DNA from: Halieaceae bacterium | Lineage (GTDB): Bacteria > Pseudomonadota > Gammaproteobacteria > Pseudomonadales > Halieaceae | Assembly (NCBI GenBank): GCA_028280635.1 | Contig: JANQLM010000127.1 | Coordinates: 1 to 53,510, forward strand | Length of the DNA: 53,510 bases | Direction: 5' to 3' | Shown: positions 1-7,122 of the stretch, in pieces | Position numbering within the stretch: position 1 is the stretch's first letter | How the letters are laid out: each line of letters begins with the position of its first letter | Translations under genes and position numbers: made by a program | Notes under the pieces: generated by a model | Databases searched by the model: none | What the model was told of the DNA's origin: nothing | Seen by the model: only the letters and a program-made list of their open reading frames with translations

Positions 1-647
1 ACGACCCCCTGCTGCTCGGACACCATCAGATTCCCGTTGCGAAAGTCTCCGTGTACCAGCGAAGGGGCCACTGGCGGCGGCAAGTGGTCCAGCAGCCAGC
101 GCGCGGTGTAATCGATCATGGGCTGCGGCGCGCCAAAGCCCTGGTACTGCTCCCAGGTTGCCCGGACCAGTTCCTCCGGCGTTGCCGCCAGCAGTCTCTC
201 GTCCAGCCCCGCGCCCTTGTAGTCGATGCCGTGCAGGCGCGCGAGTATTTCGCCGCATTGGCGTGCCAGCATGGGGCGAATGCTGCCAAAGCGACGGCTA
301 TGGGTGATGCGCCCGCCCAGGGTTTCGCCATCCAGCCAGCCCATCACAAAGCCCTCACCCAGGCTGTCTTCGGGCACCAGCACCTGCAGCACCTCCGGCA
401 CCGGCAGCCCGGCCTCGCCGGCGACCTGCAGCAAGCGGGCTTCGGTGGCAGGCGTCACCTTGCCGGCATCCACGCTGCCGACACTGCGGCGCAGGCACAG
501 GGGTTCCGGCCTGCCGCTGCGGACCACCTCCAGCCGCCAGGTTTGCTGGCTGGCGCCGCCGGTCAGACGTTCGGCGCGGGACAGGGATTCGAAGCCTGCC
601 AGGCCGCGAGCCAGGGCCGCCTCGAGCTGTTGCTGGAACTCGTCCAA
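1..647 (-). CDS. Aminoglycoside phosphotransferase-like kinase (ACAD10/11 type), 3' end outside window
   Basis: This is a kinase-fold protein of the APH family, cut off by the left edge of the window. Translating the minus strand gives a nucleotide-binding lobe (LTGGASQQTWRL near the N-terminus) and the catalytic-loop motif HGDFRNGNLMV, in which the Asp is the catalytic base and the Asn binds Mg. It lies only 8 bases after an acyl-CoA dehydrogenase gene on the same strand. No ATG is available; I chose TTG at 647, which starts just before the conserved fold. In the fused animal proteins ACAD10 and ACAD11 this domain phosphorylates 4-hydroxyacyl-CoA and the dehydrogenase domain removes the phosphate. 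A similar division of labour here is inferred from pairing alone. Confidence 0.8.
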   Translation of the reverse strand, partial: MDEFQQQLEAALARGLAGFESLSRAERLTGGASQQTWRLEVVRSGRPEPLCLRRSVGSVDAGKVTPATEARLLQVAGEAGLPVPEVLQVLVPEDSLGEGFVMGWLDGETLGGRITHSRRFGSIRPMLARQCGEILARLHGIDYKGAGLDERLLAATPEELVRATWEQYQGFGAPQPMIDYTARWLLDHLPPPVAPSLVHGDFRNGNLMVSEQQGV

Positions 648-655
648 GAGCCGCG

Positions 656-1924
656 CTATTCCGCCACGCCCTTGGGGGCCCGCTGGCTCATAAAGCCAAA
701 CATATAGCCCGCCACCCGGCGCATCTGGATTTCTTCCGCACCCTCGGTAATGCGATAGCGCCGGTGGTGGCGATAGATATGTTCAAAGGGCTTGTGGCGC
801 GAGTAGCCAAGGCCGCCGTGCACCTGCATGGCCCGGTCCGCCGCTTCGCAGCACAGCCGGTTGGCCCAGTAGTTACACATGGAGACCTTGTCGGACACCG
901 AGAAAGCCCCGTGTTCGTCCATCATCCAGGCGGTCTTGTGGATCAGCGCCCGCAGCATCTCGCACTGGGTCTGCAACTCCACCAGCGGGAACTGGATGCC
1001 CTGGTTGGCGGCCAGCGGCTTGCCGAAGGGCTTACGTTCCTGGGCGTAGGCCACCGACGCGTCGATGCAGTACTGGGCGGCCCCCAGGCTGGAGGCGGCC
1101 TGGCGAATGCGGTTCTCGTTGAAGAAGTGCTGCACTAACTGCAGGCCACGCCCTTCACCACCGAAAATGTCACTGTCCGGGATGCGCACGTTTTTCAGGC
1201 TCACCGTGCCGTGGTCGGTGGGCATATTGAAGGTCCACAGGTATTCGTCGATGTTGAGGCCGGGAGCGTCCATCGGCACCAGGAAAGCTGTGATGCCGGC
1301 GGCGTCGCCAGGTTTGCCGGAGGTGCGCGCCATGATCACGTCGCGGCTGCAGGCGTGAATACCGGTGTTCCAGGTCTTGCGGCCGTTGATCACCCACGCA
1401 TCACCGTCGCGCACTGCGGTGGTTTCCATCCAGGTGGCATCGGAGCCGTGCTCGGGCTCCGTAATTCCAAAGGCAAAACCGGCCTCGCCCCGCGCCAGGC
1501 TGTCCACCCACTCGGCCTTCTGGGCCTCGGTGCCGTACTCCAGCATCAGCAGCAGGCCCACATTGTTGCCAACTATCGCGTGCTCGTTCTGCAGGTCACA
1601 GTGCAGGCCCAGGCCCTTGCGTACCAGGTGTTCGCGAATAATGGCCATTCCGAGATTGCCACCGCCGCGGCCGCCGTATTCCTCCGGGAAGGGATAGCGG
1701 TAGACGCCGGCCTCATCGGCCCGCCGGCGGGCCTCCGCCAGCAACGCCTCCCACTCGGCGTTCGGCAGCCCGTCGCGCTCCCAGTCGGTGCGCGCGTCCT
1801 CACGGCGATGGTCGAAGAAGCGGACGTTGTCATTCTCGGCTTCGAGGGGTTTGATCCTGGTTTCGATGAAGACATCGAGTTCTTCCAGGAAGGACTGCAG
1901 CTCGGCGGGAATCGTAAAATCCAT
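656..1924 (-). CDS. Acyl-CoA dehydrogenase family flavoprotein
   Basis: The 422-residue protein has the full acyl-CoA dehydrogenase fold. Visible landmarks are the FAD/substrate segment FGITEPEHGSDATW, the middle beta-domain, and the C-terminal HGGLGYSRHKPFEHIYRHHR...TEGAEEIQMRR segment that contacts FAD and carries the usual catalytic-acid neighbourhood. It would oxidise an acyl-CoA thioester at the alpha-beta bond, or, in ACAD10/11-like systems, process a phosphorylated 4-hydroxyacyl-CoA. It is the first gene of a two-gene unit with the phosphotransferase-like kinase. The ATG at 1924 begins MDFTIPAELQSFLEEL, a normal family N-terminus. The exact substrate cannot be read from the sequence. 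Confidence 0.93.
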   Translation of the reverse strand: MDFTIPAELQSFLEELDVFIETRIKPLEAENDNVRFFDHRREDARTDWERDGLPNAEWEALLAEARRRADEAGVYRYPFPEEYGGRGGGNLGMAIIREHLVRKGLGLHCDLQNEHAIVGNNVGLLLMLEYGTEAQKAEWVDSLARGEAGFAFGITEPEHGSDATWMETTAVRDGDAWVINGRKTWNTGIHACSRDVIMARTSGKPGDAAGITAFLVPMDAPGLNIDEYLWTFNMPTDHGTVSLKNVRIPDSDIFGGEGRGLQLVQHFFNENRIRQAASSLGAAQYCIDASVAYAQERKPFGKPLAANQGIQFPLVELQTQCEMLRALIHKTAWMMDEHGAFSVSDKVSMCNYWANRLCCEAADRAMQVHGGLGYSRHKPFEHIYRHHRRYRITEGAEEIQMRRVAGYMFGFMSQRAPKGVAE

Positions 1925-1996
1925 GGGCGCTTATTCTTATGGGCTGAGTTATTGAGGTGAGTTGAATCAGCGCCACATGATAGCGGGGGCCGAGTA

Positions 1997-2344
1997 TCAA
2001 CGCACCTTCTGGCGGGCTACCCACTCGAAGTGGCGCGCCAGGGCCGGGTCGGCCGTCAGCTTCTCCGGGGCGGCAAACTCCCGATACAGGGTCATCTCGT
2101 CGTAGCGGTCGTGGATACCGTCATGGCACTGGCGGCAGATATCGATGCCGCGATTGAGCTGCTCGCGGCTGAATTGCTTGCGGAAACGGGTACGCCTGTG
2201 CAGCTTTTTCGGTATCAGGTGGTGAAACGTCAGCGGCAGCTCGCGTCGACAGAAGGGACAGTTGCCCACCCGACCACGGCGGCTGCGCAGGTGCACCTCT
2301 GCGCCCGCTTCGCTGCTGTCTATATCAAGTGCCATGACTGGCAT
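1997..2344 (-). CDS. Small HNH endonuclease-like protein
   Basis: The protein is about 115 residues. It has an HNH-type core: a CPFC zinc knuckle, the FHHLIPKK segment with the catalytic His pair, and a second CRQCHDGIHD knuckle near the C-terminus. Such proteins bind a structural metal and often nick or cut DNA. This one stands alone, with no restriction, phage or toxin partner beside it. The reading frame stays open upstream, but the conserved part starts only after the ATG at 2344 (alternative ATG at 2335), and the upstream segment is antisense to the promoter and 5' end of the next gene. Its role is unknown; in many marine gammaproteobacteria similar short HNH proteins are house genes. 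Confidence 0.8.
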   Translation of the reverse strand: MPVMALDIDSSEAGAEVHLRSRRGRVGNCPFCRRELPLTFHHLIPKKLHRRTRFRKQFSREQLNRGIDICRQCHDGIHDRYDEMTLYREFAAPEKLTADPALARHFEWVARQKVR

Positions 2345-2365
2345 GGTATCCAATGCTCGACGGGC

Positions 2366-2394
2366 TTTGCAGCCAGAGACCACAGGACTACAAT
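2366..2394 (+). promoter_or_regulatory. Sigma-70-like promoter for the 2423 gene
   Basis: TTTGCA at 2366-2371 and TACAAT at 2389-2394 are separated by exactly 17 bases and lie about 29 bases upstream of the ATG at 2423. The site sits between two divergent genes. Assignment is by consensus match only. Confidence 0.45.
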
Positions 2395-2422
2395 TTATTG
2401 ACCACCGAGTGGAGTACGGCAC

Positions 2423-2800
2423 ATGACACATCCAGCCCGGCGCCTGTTCCAGATTGCCACCGCCCCGGCTCGCTTCGCCCTGCGCCAGACCGTCACCAAC
2501 GTGGACACCCTGCGCGCCCTGCGCCGCGACGCCGCGGCCTGGCAACCGATTCTTGAACAGGCAGCGGATGAAACCCTGGAAAACCTGGTGCGCGTGCTGG
2601 CCGCAGCGGAAGATTCCCTGCCGGCAAATCTTGAAAACATGACGCCTGGCGAACGCCGGGCAGCCCTGACCGAGTCACTGGCGCGCAGCGAGAAACACCT
2701 GTTGGCCGCCGCCGGTGAGTTGTACCGTAGCTGGCGCCTGGCCACCGCCGACAACCATGCGGTGATCGACAACCCGCCCCAGGCGAGCTTCCCCCGCTAG
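2423..2800 (+). CDS. Small helical hypothetical protein
   Basis: I do not recognise the family. The 125-residue product is alpha-helical, charged and soluble, with no signal peptide or membrane segment. It has a heptad-like stretch, roughly residues 30-105, rich in Ala, Leu, Glu and Arg, and ends in a short proline-containing tail (NPPQASFPR). It is likely translated, since it has a good promoter match upstream and runs to a stop that shares a CTAG tetranucleotide with the convergent lipoprotein gene. It may be a lineage-specific protein. Confidence 0.65.
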   Translation: MTHPARRLFQIATAPARFALRQTVTNVDTLRALRRDAAAWQPILEQAADETLENLVRVLAAAEDSLPANLENMTPGERRAALTESLARSEKHLLAAAGELYRSWRLATADNHAVIDNPPQASFPR

Positions 2801-3300
2801 CCCTCGCTCGCGGACTCGGAGCCCTGACCGGCCCGATAGGCTGCAGCCCTTCCCAGCAGATCTGCCGTTCCGGGCTTGCCCGCTTCCAGCATCACCCGCG
2901 CATCGCGAATCGCCCGCTCCAGGCCGCGCTTGGCGGCGGGACTTAGTGCTGCATCACTGAAACTGCTGTTGGGGCCCACGCCGATCGCGTCGAACTCCGC
3001 CATCAGCAGCTCACTGCCCGCCTCTGGCGGTGTCGCCCTGAGCTGCAGATTGAGAATCTCGAAAAAGCCCAGGCTGCGCATGGGGTCCAGCGTCGGGAGC
3101 GCCGAATCGGTTTCGGCCAGCCTGTCGTTGTGCTCGCGACGATAGGCCTCCACCAGGGGATAACCGTAGAGATAGGCCAGTACGCCAACATGGTAGGCGT
3201 ACTGGTCCTCCACCAGGGCGGCGCGAGTGTCTGTGGAGGGCGCCTCACCCCCGCACGCGGCCAGCACTGCCAGCAGCGCAAGCGGGATCAGATGACGCAT
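2797..3300 (-). CDS. DUF1254-domain lipoprotein
   Basis: The 167-residue product starts with a lipoprotein signal (MRHLIPLALLAVLAACGG), whose lipobox LAAC places the mature N-terminal Cys at about residue 16. The mature part contains YLYGYPLVEAYRR, the typical opening of DUF1254, then LDPMRSLGFFEILNLQLRATPP and an IGVGPN turn. Full DUF1254 proteins usually also carry DUF1214 and are much longer, so this is a short version with only the first domain. It is probably anchored in the inner or outer membrane facing the periplasm. Function is unknown. Its stop codon overlaps the stop of the opposing gene. Confidence 0.8.
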   Translation of the reverse strand: MRHLIPLALLAVLAACGGEAPSTDTRAALVEDQYAYHVGVLAYLYGYPLVEAYRREHNDRLAETDSALPTLDPMRSLGFFEILNLQLRATPPEAGSELLMAEFDAIGVGPNSSFSDAALSPAAKRGLERAIRDARVMLEAGKPGTADLLGRAAAYRAGQGSESASEG

Positions 3301-3305
3301 TGCCG

Positions 3306-4937
3306 TCAGGCGGCTTTGTCGACGCTGGCGCCGGGTTCGCCCGAGGCCTCGGGAGACAGTCGCTTGGCTTCGGTGGTCGCCGCTTTGCGGGCCGGCTCAT
3401 GGTCTGCCGGCTTCTTGCCGTTGGCCTTTCTCGCGCCGTTCTTCGCTTTTCGCGAAGGGCGCTTGGGACGGCGACGGGCAGCCCGTACCGGTTTCAGGTC
3501 ACCGCGCTCGAAACGTTCGAGAATGTCATCCAGCGTACGGGAGATCTTGGTGCAGGTGTCGATGGCGCGAATCTCGGGCCAGGCCGCCGCCTCGCCTTCC
3601 ATCATCAGGGCCATCATCTCCTCTTCCGTCACGTGGGAAAGAATCTTGGTGGGGTTGTAGAAGCGGAAGCGTGGCACGATGTTGATATCACCGCGGTACT
3701 CCTGGTCCAGCAGACTGTGCAGGCCATTTAACATCCAGCTGAAACGCGGGTAGTCACTGCCGTACTTCTGTACCTGCTGGCGATAGGAATTCAGGGTGCC
3801 ACGGGCAACGTCCACCCCCAGTTTGCCCACCGCTGACACCAGCGGATTGCGGGTGCCGCCCTTGTCCAGGAATGGCAGCACCATGGGGTTCACCATGCTG
3901 ACGATGTAATGGTTGGTGCTGTACAGGCGGCCCAGGCGCTTGGCCGGCAGGTCGTCGGAGATCGAGCCATCCACCCAGCGCCGCGACGGCACGTAGGGCT
4001 GGGAATCGCCGTAGACATTTTTGGCGCTGAGGATGACAGGCGGGAATACGCCGGGCACCGCGCAGCTCGCCATCACCGCGCTGCGAATGTACACGTTGGG
4101 TGAGGCGATGGCATTCAACAGCCGCGAGGTCTGGTGCGGCTCGGCCGGCGCCACGGAAATGGAGATCTGGCGACCGGTTTTCTCGTAGGCCTCCTGGAAG
4201 GTCATATCCGGGATCAGCCGCTCGACGATGGACTGCACCTCGTGCACGTCCATGGTGGGGCTGCGGCCGAAGAACATTTTGTCCACCGCCGAGGCTTCTT
4301 TTTCGGCCTCGAAGTGCACGTTTTTGGGGTCGAAGAACTGCTCCAGCTCTTCGTCGGTGTGGGTGCCCAGGACACCGGCAATCATGGAGCCGGCGCTGGA
4401 ACCGGAAATCACCCGCGGCAGCAGCTTGTGCTCCATCAACGCCTTGACCACCCCCAGGTGGTAGAAACCCAGCACACCGCCGCCGCTAAGCATCAGCGCT
4501 GAGCGGCCGTAGCAATGGTTGGCGCGATAGAAAAAGTCGAGTTTCTCCGACAGGGTGATTTCATCGTCCGGCAGTTCCGCCAGGTAATTCAGGGCGTCAA
4601 CGATTTCGTCGATGTAGTCTTCCACCAGCTTCTTGGTGCCCGACCTGGCCTGCTCGTGCAGCTTGCTGCTGCCCATGCCCCCCAGGTTGCCGTGAATGCC
4701 TTCGTTGAGGGTAAACAACAGGCCGACGTCGTCGTGGCGCGCCCGCAGGCTGCGCAGCCGGTCGAGACGGCGGCGGATGGAGGCGTAGTCGTACAGCTTG
4801 GTCTGGTCAACCTCCCGCCAGCGCTTCATGCCGCTGGCGGCATCGTGTTCCTTCGCCAGCGTCAGCCAATCGCCGTAGGATTCGGCCCGGTTCATTTCCT
4901 TTTCGAGCCGTTTCAGCCTGCGGTTTCTGAATACCAT
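3306..4937 (-). CDS. Patatin-like phospholipase with N-terminal DUF3336
   Basis: This 543-residue protein belongs to the patatin/TGL3-5 group of lipid acyl hydrolases. The DUF3336 region covers about residues 10-140. The patatin domain follows, with the oxyanion-hole glycines at 152-154 (SGGGVLGFYHLG), the nucleophile elbow GSSAGS with Ser181, and the catalytic Asp323 in DGSISDD. All parts of the Ser-Asp dyad are present, so it should be active on glycerolipids. The C-terminus, from about residue 480, is a basic, low-complexity tail rich in Arg, Lys and Ala that may contact membranes or nucleic acid. It ends 5 bases before the DUF1254 lipoprotein start, so the two are probably co-transcribed. 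Confidence 0.92.
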   Translation of the reverse strand: MVFRNRRLKRLEKEMNRAESYGDWLTLAKEHDAASGMKRWREVDQTKLYDYASIRRRLDRLRSLRARHDDVGLLFTLNEGIHGNLGGMGSSKLHEQARSGTKKLVEDYIDEIVDALNYLAELPDDEITLSEKLDFFYRANHCYGRSALMLSGGGVLGFYHLGVVKALMEHKLLPRVISGSSAGSMIAGVLGTHTDEELEQFFDPKNVHFEAEKEASAVDKMFFGRSPTMDVHEVQSIVERLIPDMTFQEAYEKTGRQISISVAPAEPHQTSRLLNAIASPNVYIRSAVMASCAVPGVFPPVILSAKNVYGDSQPYVPSRRWVDGSISDDLPAKRLGRLYSTNHYIVSMVNPMVLPFLDKGGTRNPLVSAVGKLGVDVARGTLNSYRQQVQKYGSDYPRFSWMLNGLHSLLDQEYRGDINIVPRFRFYNPTKILSHVTEEEMMALMMEGEAAAWPEIRAIDTCTKISRTLDDILERFERGDLKPVRAARRRPKRPSRKAKNGARKANGKKPADHEPARKAATTEAKRLSPEASGEPGASVDKAA

Positions 4938-5083
4938 GGATACCTCTTCAACACGTGTTGATGATTTAAGAATATCCCATCGGTTGGGGTGCTAACAGGC
5001 TTGAATTTTGATTCTGCGCAAAGGGTCGACCGGTCTATTTAGGCCATTTGACCAGATTCAACCCACCGGGTATCGCGACACGC

Positions 5084-5179
5084 TCACCCCACCCCGCCGA
5101 AGGCTCTTTACCCGACCCCGCCGAAGGCTCTTTACCCAACCCCGCTGAAGGCTCTTTACCCAACCCCGCCGAAGGCTCT
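5084..5179 (-). repeat. Four tandem 24-bp copies of the SDR gene's terminal codons plus stop
   Basis: Four head-to-tail 24-bp units occupy 5156-5179, 5132-5155, 5108-5131 and 5084-5107. On the minus strand each reads as R-A-F-(G/S)-G-V-G followed by a stop (TAA in three, TGA in the last). The first unit is the real C-terminus of the SDR gene; the other three lie downstream of its stop. The copies differ by only one to three bases. Confidence 0.95.
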
Positions 5180-5950
5180 CGGCATGGGCAGGTTGGTGCG
5201 CTCCAGGCCGCCGTTGACGGCCAGGATCTCACCGGTGACATAAGCTGCCGCCGGCGAAGCCAGGTACAGCGCACCCAGGGCCACGTCCTCCACCTCGCCC
5301 AGCCGGCCCATGGGGGTCAGGTCCACCATCACCTGCTCGATGTCGTCGCTGAGCACGGTTTCCAGGGCGTCGGTTTTGGTGGCACCCACCGCGATCGCAT
5401 TCACACGTATCTTCGGCGCGAACTCCTGGGCCATTTGCCGCGTGAGGAAGGTCAGAGCGGCCTTGGCGGTACCGTAAGCGGCAAAACAGGGCGATGGCGC
5501 CTGCCCCGCCACGGAACTGATATTGACCACGCTGCCGCCGTGTTTGGCGAGTTGGTCCACGCACAGTGTAGTCAAGCTGAAGGCCGTTCCCACATTGAAA
5601 CGAAACGCAGATTCAAACTCGTCGGCGCTGGTATCCTTCGCCGGCTTGGGCGGAAAGCCGCCGGCATTGTTGACGACAATATCGATGCGCCCCATGCCTG
5701 CGACTGCCTGCGCGGCCAGGGCTTCCAGCTGGGCCGCGTCCATAACATCCGTGGGACAGCACAGGGCCCGGCGACCCAGGGCACGAACGTCCTCGGCCAC
5801 CGCCTCCAGGTCGGCCTGCGTGCGCGCCGCCAGCACCACATCGGCCCCCGCTTCGGCAAAGGCACGGGCGGTGCCGGCGCCGATGCCCTTGCCGGCCCCG
5901 GTAATCACGGCAACGCGGCCGTCCAGTCGGAATCGATCCAGTAAGCTCAT
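5156..5950 (-). CDS. Short-chain dehydrogenase/reductase
   Basis: The 264-residue enzyme is a classical SDR. It has the cofactor motif TGAGKGIG near residue 17, NNAG near residue 94, and the active-site set Ser (NISSVAGQ) with YGTAK about 14 residues later. The C-terminal VNGGLERTNLP is typical. It should oxidise or reduce an alcohol/ketone with NAD(P); the substrate is not evident, though 7-alpha-hydroxysteroid-dehydrogenase-like and fatty-acyl SDRs look similar. It is transcribed away from the RND adaptor gene. Its last seven codons and stop form the first unit of a 24-bp tandem repeat, so small slippage would leave the protein unchanged. Confidence 0.92.
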   Translation of the reverse strand: MSLLDRFRLDGRVAVITGAGKGIGAGTARAFAEAGADVVLAARTQADLEAVAEDVRALGRRALCCPTDVMDAAQLEALAAQAVAGMGRIDIVVNNAGGFPPKPAKDTSADEFESAFRFNVGTAFSLTTLCVDQLAKHGGSVVNISSVAGQAPSPCFAAYGTAKAALTFLTRQMAQEFAPKIRVNAIAVGATKTDALETVLSDDIEQVMVDLTPMGRLGEVEDVALGALYLASPAAAYVTGEILAVNGGLERTNLPMPRAFGGVG

Positions 5951-6034
5951 TTTGCCCCTCGTTCTACCGCAGATAACTGGCTATTTGGCGGAAAATCCCT
6001 ACACTTTCAGCCCCACCCACGGCAAGGACAGATT

Positions 6035-7105
6035 GTGAGAGCATATTTAGTAGTAGGCGCCCTGTTGCTGTTGATTTTCGGCTCCATCGGCGGCTATCTC
6101 TATAACAAGTTCTCTGCGCTTGCCGCAATGGACTTCAGCCCCCCTCCAGTTACCATCGCGGTTGCCACCGCGCAAGGTGAAACCTGGGATAGCTACCTGG
6201 AAGCGGTGGGTACCGTGCGCGCAGTTCGCGGTGTTGAACTGACCTCTGAGACCGCCGGCGAGATCACCGCCATCGAGTTCGACAGCGGCGACCAGGTCGA
6301 CGCCGGCAAACTGCTGCTGGTGCTGAATGACGAAGTGGAACAGGCCGCGCGCCTCAATGAGATCGCCTCGCTGGAACTGGCGGAGGTGCTGTTCAAGCGC
6401 GATGCCGACCTGGTCACCAAAAACTCGATTTCCCAGACCCAGTACGACCGCTCCAAGGCCGACCTGGCCCGGGCCCGCGCCCAGCTCGCCGAAACCGAAG
6501 CCCGCATCCGCAACAAGCGCATCCATGCGCCCTTTGCCGGCACACTGGGCATCCGCCAGGTAGACCTGGGAGACTACATCTCGCCCGGCACCGTGATCGC
6601 CACCCTGCAGGACCAGACCCAGCTCGAGGTGGACTTCACCCTGCCCGACCGGTTTGCACCACGCCTGCGCCCGGGGCTTCCCATCCAGCTGTCTGTAAAC
6701 GCTTTCCCGGAGCGCAGCTTCCCTGCCGAGCTGGTGGCCCTGGACAGCGCCGTGGATCCGGGCACCCGCAACCTGCTGCTGCGGGCCCGCATTCTCGACA
6801 ACGAAGGCCTGCTGCCAGGCATGTTTGCTGTTCTCAACCTGGACATGCAGGACACCCTGGACGTGGTCAGCGTGCCGGAAACGGCGGTGACCTACTCCCT
6901 GCAGGGCAACACCGTGTATGTTATCGAAGACATCGAGGACGGCGGCATGACCGCCGTATCGCGCATTGTCAAAGTGGGCGAAACCCGCGACGGGCGCACC
7001 GCCGTGCTGGACAACCTGGCAGCCGGAGAGCGCGTGGCGACTGCGGGGCAAAACAAGCTCTACCGCGGCGTGCGCGTGTTACTTGACGAAGACGTGGCCC
7101 TCTAG
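6035..7105 (+). CDS. RND efflux periplasmic adaptor (membrane fusion protein)
   Basis: The 356-residue protein is the HlyD/AcrA-type adaptor that links an inner-membrane RND pump to an outer-membrane channel. An N-terminal membrane anchor (residues 3-22) is followed by a lipoyl half-domain, a short coiled-coil hairpin (about residues 100-150), the second lipoyl half (HAPFAGTLGIRQVDLGDYISPG) and the beta-barrel and membrane-proximal domains. There is no lipobox. Translation begins at GTG 6035, right before the anchor. The pump gene follows 17 bases after the stop, with its own strong Shine-Dalgarno site. Confidence 0.93.
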   Translation: MRAYLVVGALLLLIFGSIGGYLYNKFSALAAMDFSPPPVTIAVATAQGETWDSYLEAVGTVRAVRGVELTSETAGEITAIEFDSGDQVDAGKLLLVLNDEVEQAARLNEIASLELAEVLFKRDADLVTKNSISQTQYDRSKADLARARAQLAETEARIRNKRIHAPFAGTLGIRQVDLGDYISPGTVIATLQDQTQLEVDFTLPDRFAPRLRPGLPIQLSVNAFPERSFPAELVALDSAVDPGTRNLLLRARILDNEGLLPGMFAVLNLDMQDTLDVVSVPETAVTYSLQGNTVYVIEDIEDGGMTAVSRIVKVGETRDGRTAVLDNLAAGERVATAGQNKLYRGVRVLLDEDVAL

Positions 7106-7122
7106 GCCGGCGGAGGTTGCCT

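Noticed and set aside
5084-5179. Possible CRISPR array
   Set aside because: Units are contiguous with no spacers and match the end of the SDR gene.
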